Positions 6,007 to 7,507 of a stretch of DNA of 7,507 nucleotides are shown piece after piece; the first letter of the stretch is position 1, and each line of letters starts with the position of its first letter. The notes under the pieces were generated by a model. It was not told the DNA's origin. It searched no databases and worked only from the letters and a program-made list of their open reading frames with translations. The position numbers were made by a program, and so were the translations under genes. Location: contig CANDJN010000060.1 in the NCBI GenBank assembly GCA_947385085.1, positions 1 to 7,507 of the forward strand, in the 5' to 3' direction. The DNA is from an uncultured Erysipelotrichaceae bacterium (GTDB taxonomy: Bacteria > Bacillota_I > Bacilli_A > Erysipelotrichales > Erysipelotrichaceae).

Positions 6007-6032
6007 AGGTAGGAAAACTTACCTCTTTTTTT
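6005..6032 (+). terminator. Intrinsic terminator of the XRE gene, overlapping its stop codon
   Basis: AGAGGTAGG (6005-6013) pairs with CTTACCTCT (6018-6026) over 9 bp with one G-U pair around an AAAA loop, followed by a T run to 6032. The 5' arm includes the last two bases of the TAG stop codon. Confidence 0.92.
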
Positions 6033-6085
6033 ATATGTCATAGCAATACCACTCATTAAAATTAAGCGCTCAAAGGCCGGAAATA

Positions 6086-6115
6086 AACTATTTATATTAC
6101 CGTTTAACTATTTAT
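6086..6115. repeat. Direct repeat 20 bp apart upstream of the sigma promoter
   Basis: AACTATTTAT occurs twice (6086-6095 and 6106-6115), with starts exactly 20 bp apart, about two helical turns. The pair lies 70-100 bp upstream of the -35 of the sigma gene, a place where activators bind. The sequence is AT-rich, so chance is not excluded. Confidence 0.4.
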
Positions 6116-6184
6116 CTTTGAGTTTGCGTATTTAATTGTCTTTTGTTGAATTTATATGAAAAATTTGGAATTTCCATTTCAATG

Positions 6185-6213
6185 TTTACAATTTTAATAA
6201 TATAATTTATAAT
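6185..6213 (+). promoter_or_regulatory. Sigma-A promoter of the ECF sigma gene
   Basis: TTTACA (6185-6190), a 17-bp spacer and a perfect TATAAT (6208-6213) match 11 of 12 consensus bases. A second TATAAT is at 6201-6206. The start would be near 6220, giving a leader of about 40 nt. The -35 is of housekeeping type, so this promoter is not an ECF autoregulatory one. Confidence 0.75.
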
Positions 6214-6258
6214 GACAATATATGAAATATTAATTTTAATGCAAGTGAGGAGGTTATC

Positions 6259-7251
6259 ATGATGGAACAGATCAGTACAGAAATCATTCAACGGGCCCAG
6301 CAAGGCGATGATGATGCCTATCAATTAATCTATGATCATTATTACAAACATGTATATACCTATGCATTGCGGCTTTCACAGAATGATGCGGATGCCAAGG
6401 ATATTGCGCAGGAGACATTTCTTCAAGTATACAAAAGCATACGTGATTTACAAAAGCCGGATTATTTTCCATTATGGCTGAATCGTATCGTATACAGTAA
6501 ATTTCATCGTATCTTGTCCAAACAAAAGGAAACTGCAATTGAACAGGATACGCTTCAATATCATGTAGATCAAAGTCAAAAGGCAAAGAATTACAATGAA
6601 AGCAATCTTTTGGATGATGAAGAAGTGATAAAGCAGATGATCACAAAGCTAAGTGATAAGCAAAGAGAAGTCATTCAGCTTGTTTATTATGAGCAGTATA
6701 CGACAAATGAAATTGCCAAATTATTAAATCTACCGGAAGGTACGGTAAAAAGCAGAGTGTTTGAAGCCAAAAAAGCACTGCGCAAGCAGATCAAAGAATT
6801 TGAACAATGTGAACATCGGAAACTGGAATTACATGCCGATACGCTTTTACCGTTTGGAATGGTTGCGATCATGGCAAAATTAAAGGATCTGTTTACACAT
6901 TCTTCATTCTCACAAAAGATGTTGATTGCGTCTATGACAAGTATGGTGGTAGTAAGCAGCGTTGCCGTTTCTCAAACACTGCCTTATATAACAAATGAAC
7001 AGGAGGAAGTTGAAGAAGTATTACCGAAAGCCGTATTTCATCCTGTCAATTATCAAAGCATCACCATCGATAATGCCCAATCCGCTTATTATGAATGTAT
7101 GAAGTGGGCGCCTGATGCAAAGCATATCGCAAAAAAATCACAGGAAGAAAAGGCTGAAATACGACCGCTATTAGAAGAATTAAAAATTATTGACAGTCCT
7201 TATTATCAGTTATTGATAAATGATGGATGGTTAGAAGTATTTGAAAAATAA
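6259..7251 (+). CDS. ECF-type sigma-70 factor fused to a transmembrane helix and extracytoplasmic domain
   Basis: A 330-aa protein. Residues about 20-88 are sigma-70 region 2 (YDHYYKHVYTYALRL, then DAKDIAQETFLQVYKSI, with the -10-binding helices). Residues 121-176 are region 4, with the -35-binding helix-turn-helix in YTTNEIAKLLNLPEGTVKSR. ECF factors normally end near residue 180-190. This one continues through a linker to one hydrophobic helix at about 220-240 (MLIASMTSMVVVSSVAVS) and a 90-residue C-terminal part. By the positive-inside rule (K220 and K206/K208 before the helix) that part should lie outside the cell. It matches no domain I know. No separate anti-sigma gene follows, so the extension may act as a built-in membrane tether or anti-sigma. 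GAGGAGG (6247-6253) lies 5 nt from the ATG at 6259 and 8 nt from a second ATG at 6262; the latter spacing is better, so the true start may be 6262. Confidence 0.87.
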   Translation: MMEQISTEIIQRAQQGDDDAYQLIYDHYYKHVYTYALRLSQNDADAKDIAQETFLQVYKSIRDLQKPDYFPLWLNRIVYSKFHRILSKQKETAIEQDTLQYHVDQSQKAKNYNESNLLDDEEVIKQMITKLSDKQREVIQLVYYEQYTTNEIAKLLNLPEGTVKSRVFEAKKALRKQIKEFEQCEHRKLELHADTLLPFGMVAIMAKLKDLFTHSSFSQKMLIASMTSMVVVSSVAVSQTLPYITNEQEEVEEVLPKAVFHPVNYQSITIDNAQSAYYECMKWAPDAKHIAKKSQEEKAEIRPLLEELKIIDSPYYQLLINDGWLEVFEK

Positions 7252-7268
7252 AAAAAATGAAATTTTTT
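7252..7268 (+). terminator. Possible weak A-T hairpin terminator of the sigma gene
   Basis: AAAAAAT (7252-7258) and ATTTTTT (7262-7268) are perfect 7-bp arms around GAA, starting directly after the stop codon. The stem has no G-C pair, so termination would be inefficient. No better terminator is visible before the next gene. Confidence 0.3.
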
Positions 7269-7305
7269 CGCTTAATTCAACTAAGGAGTACCTAAAAAAA
7301 ATATT

Positions 7306-7344
7306 GTTACATAAATGATGTCATAATGTATGATAGAATCATAC
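7306..7344 (+). promoter_or_regulatory. Promoter and overlapping inverted repeat of the transposase-like gene
   Basis: GTTACA (7306-7311), a 17-bp spacer and TATGAT (7329-7334) form a plausible sigma-A promoter with a start near 7341. A perfect inverted repeat, GTATGAT/ATCATAC (7328-7334 and 7338-7344, loop AGA), covers the -10 box and the start point. It could be an operator, or a hairpin in RNA read in from upstream. Confidence 0.45.
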
Positions 7345-7365
7345 TAGGAAAGAAGGCGGTCATTT

Positions 7366-7507
7366 ATGAAACAAAGAGAATTGTTAAAAGCAGTCACAGG
7401 ATTAACTCCATATCAAAAGCGGATACTTGAGTCATTTATTATCGATGCACTACATTTGAATGAAATTGACAAAGATTTGAAACCTACCGTTTGCCCTTAC
7501 TGCACTA
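7366..7507 (+). CDS. Partial gene, probably an IS1595/ISXO2-like transposase N-terminus
   Basis: The first 47 residues are visible before the window ends. AGAAGG (7351-7356) lies 9 nt before the ATG. The protein begins MKQRELLKAVTGLTPYQKR and reaches a CPYC pair (residues 43-46), the first half of a zinc ribbon. A short helical lead followed by such a zinc ribbon is the usual start of IS1595-type transposases. The DDE catalytic core and the terminal repeats lie outside the window, so this is a family guess from the N-terminus. Another zinc-ribbon protein is possible. I could not identify the left inverted repeat of an element between 7252 and 7305. Confidence 0.55.
   Translation, partial: MKQRELLKAVTGLTPYQKRILESFIIDALHLNEIDKDLKPTVCPYCT

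Noticed and set aside
6085..6105. Possible ECF-type promoter (AAAC ... CGTTT) before the sigma gene
   Set aside because: The spacing between AAC and CGT is about 12 bp, too short for known ECF promoters, and a strong sigma-A promoter lies closer to the gene.

Overview
The window looks like a chromosomal stretch from a low- to mid-GC Bacillota. Genes have purine-rich GGAGG-type ribosome sites and TATAAT-like promoters. The protein set (an AgrC-like GHKL protein, a half-size ABC exporter, an amidohydrolase, an XRE regulator, an ECF sigma factor and a transposase-like end) is typical of gut Firmicutes. An Erysipelotrichia relative such as [Clostridium] innocuum is my guess from general feel, not something the sequence proves.

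Layout. Positions 121-1653 (minus strand): a polytopic AgrC/ComD-like sensor with its own terminator and a lysine-rich tail. Its ATP-binding domain looks complete, but the usual phospho-accepting histidine appears to be glutamine. Positions 1680-2077: non-coding, with at most a decayed small ORF. Positions 2078-3963 (minus strand): a single-gene unit, an MsbA/BmrA-type ABC exporter with its own palindrome-rich promoter and terminator. Positions 3964-4365: a gene-poor gap holding a near-consensus forward promoter with no obvious gene behind it and, on the minus strand, a frameshifted candidate small gene. Positions 4366-5525 (plus strand): a divergent NagA-like deacetylase with its own close promoter. 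Positions 5625-6032 (plus strand): a small XRE repressor-like gene that seems to be leaderless and to carry its own operator and terminator. Positions 6185-7251 (plus strand): an ECF sigma factor fused to a transmembrane helix and an extracytoplasmic domain, behind a good sigma-A promoter. Positions 7306-7507: the start of a gene with a CPYC zinc-finger start, probably an insertion-sequence transposase, cut off by the window end.

Every gene appears to be transcribed as its own unit, and no multi-gene operon is visible. The theme is surface sensing and regulation: a sensor without a visible response regulator, an exporter, a self-regulating repressor and a membrane-tethered sigma factor. I see no direct evidence that these act as one pathway. 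The best leads are the His-less GHKL protein, the membrane-fused sigma factor, the NagA-like enzyme with altered substrate-site motifs, and the leaderless XRE gene with a 14-bp perfect palindrome. I found no tRNA, rRNA, CRISPR array or phage module.
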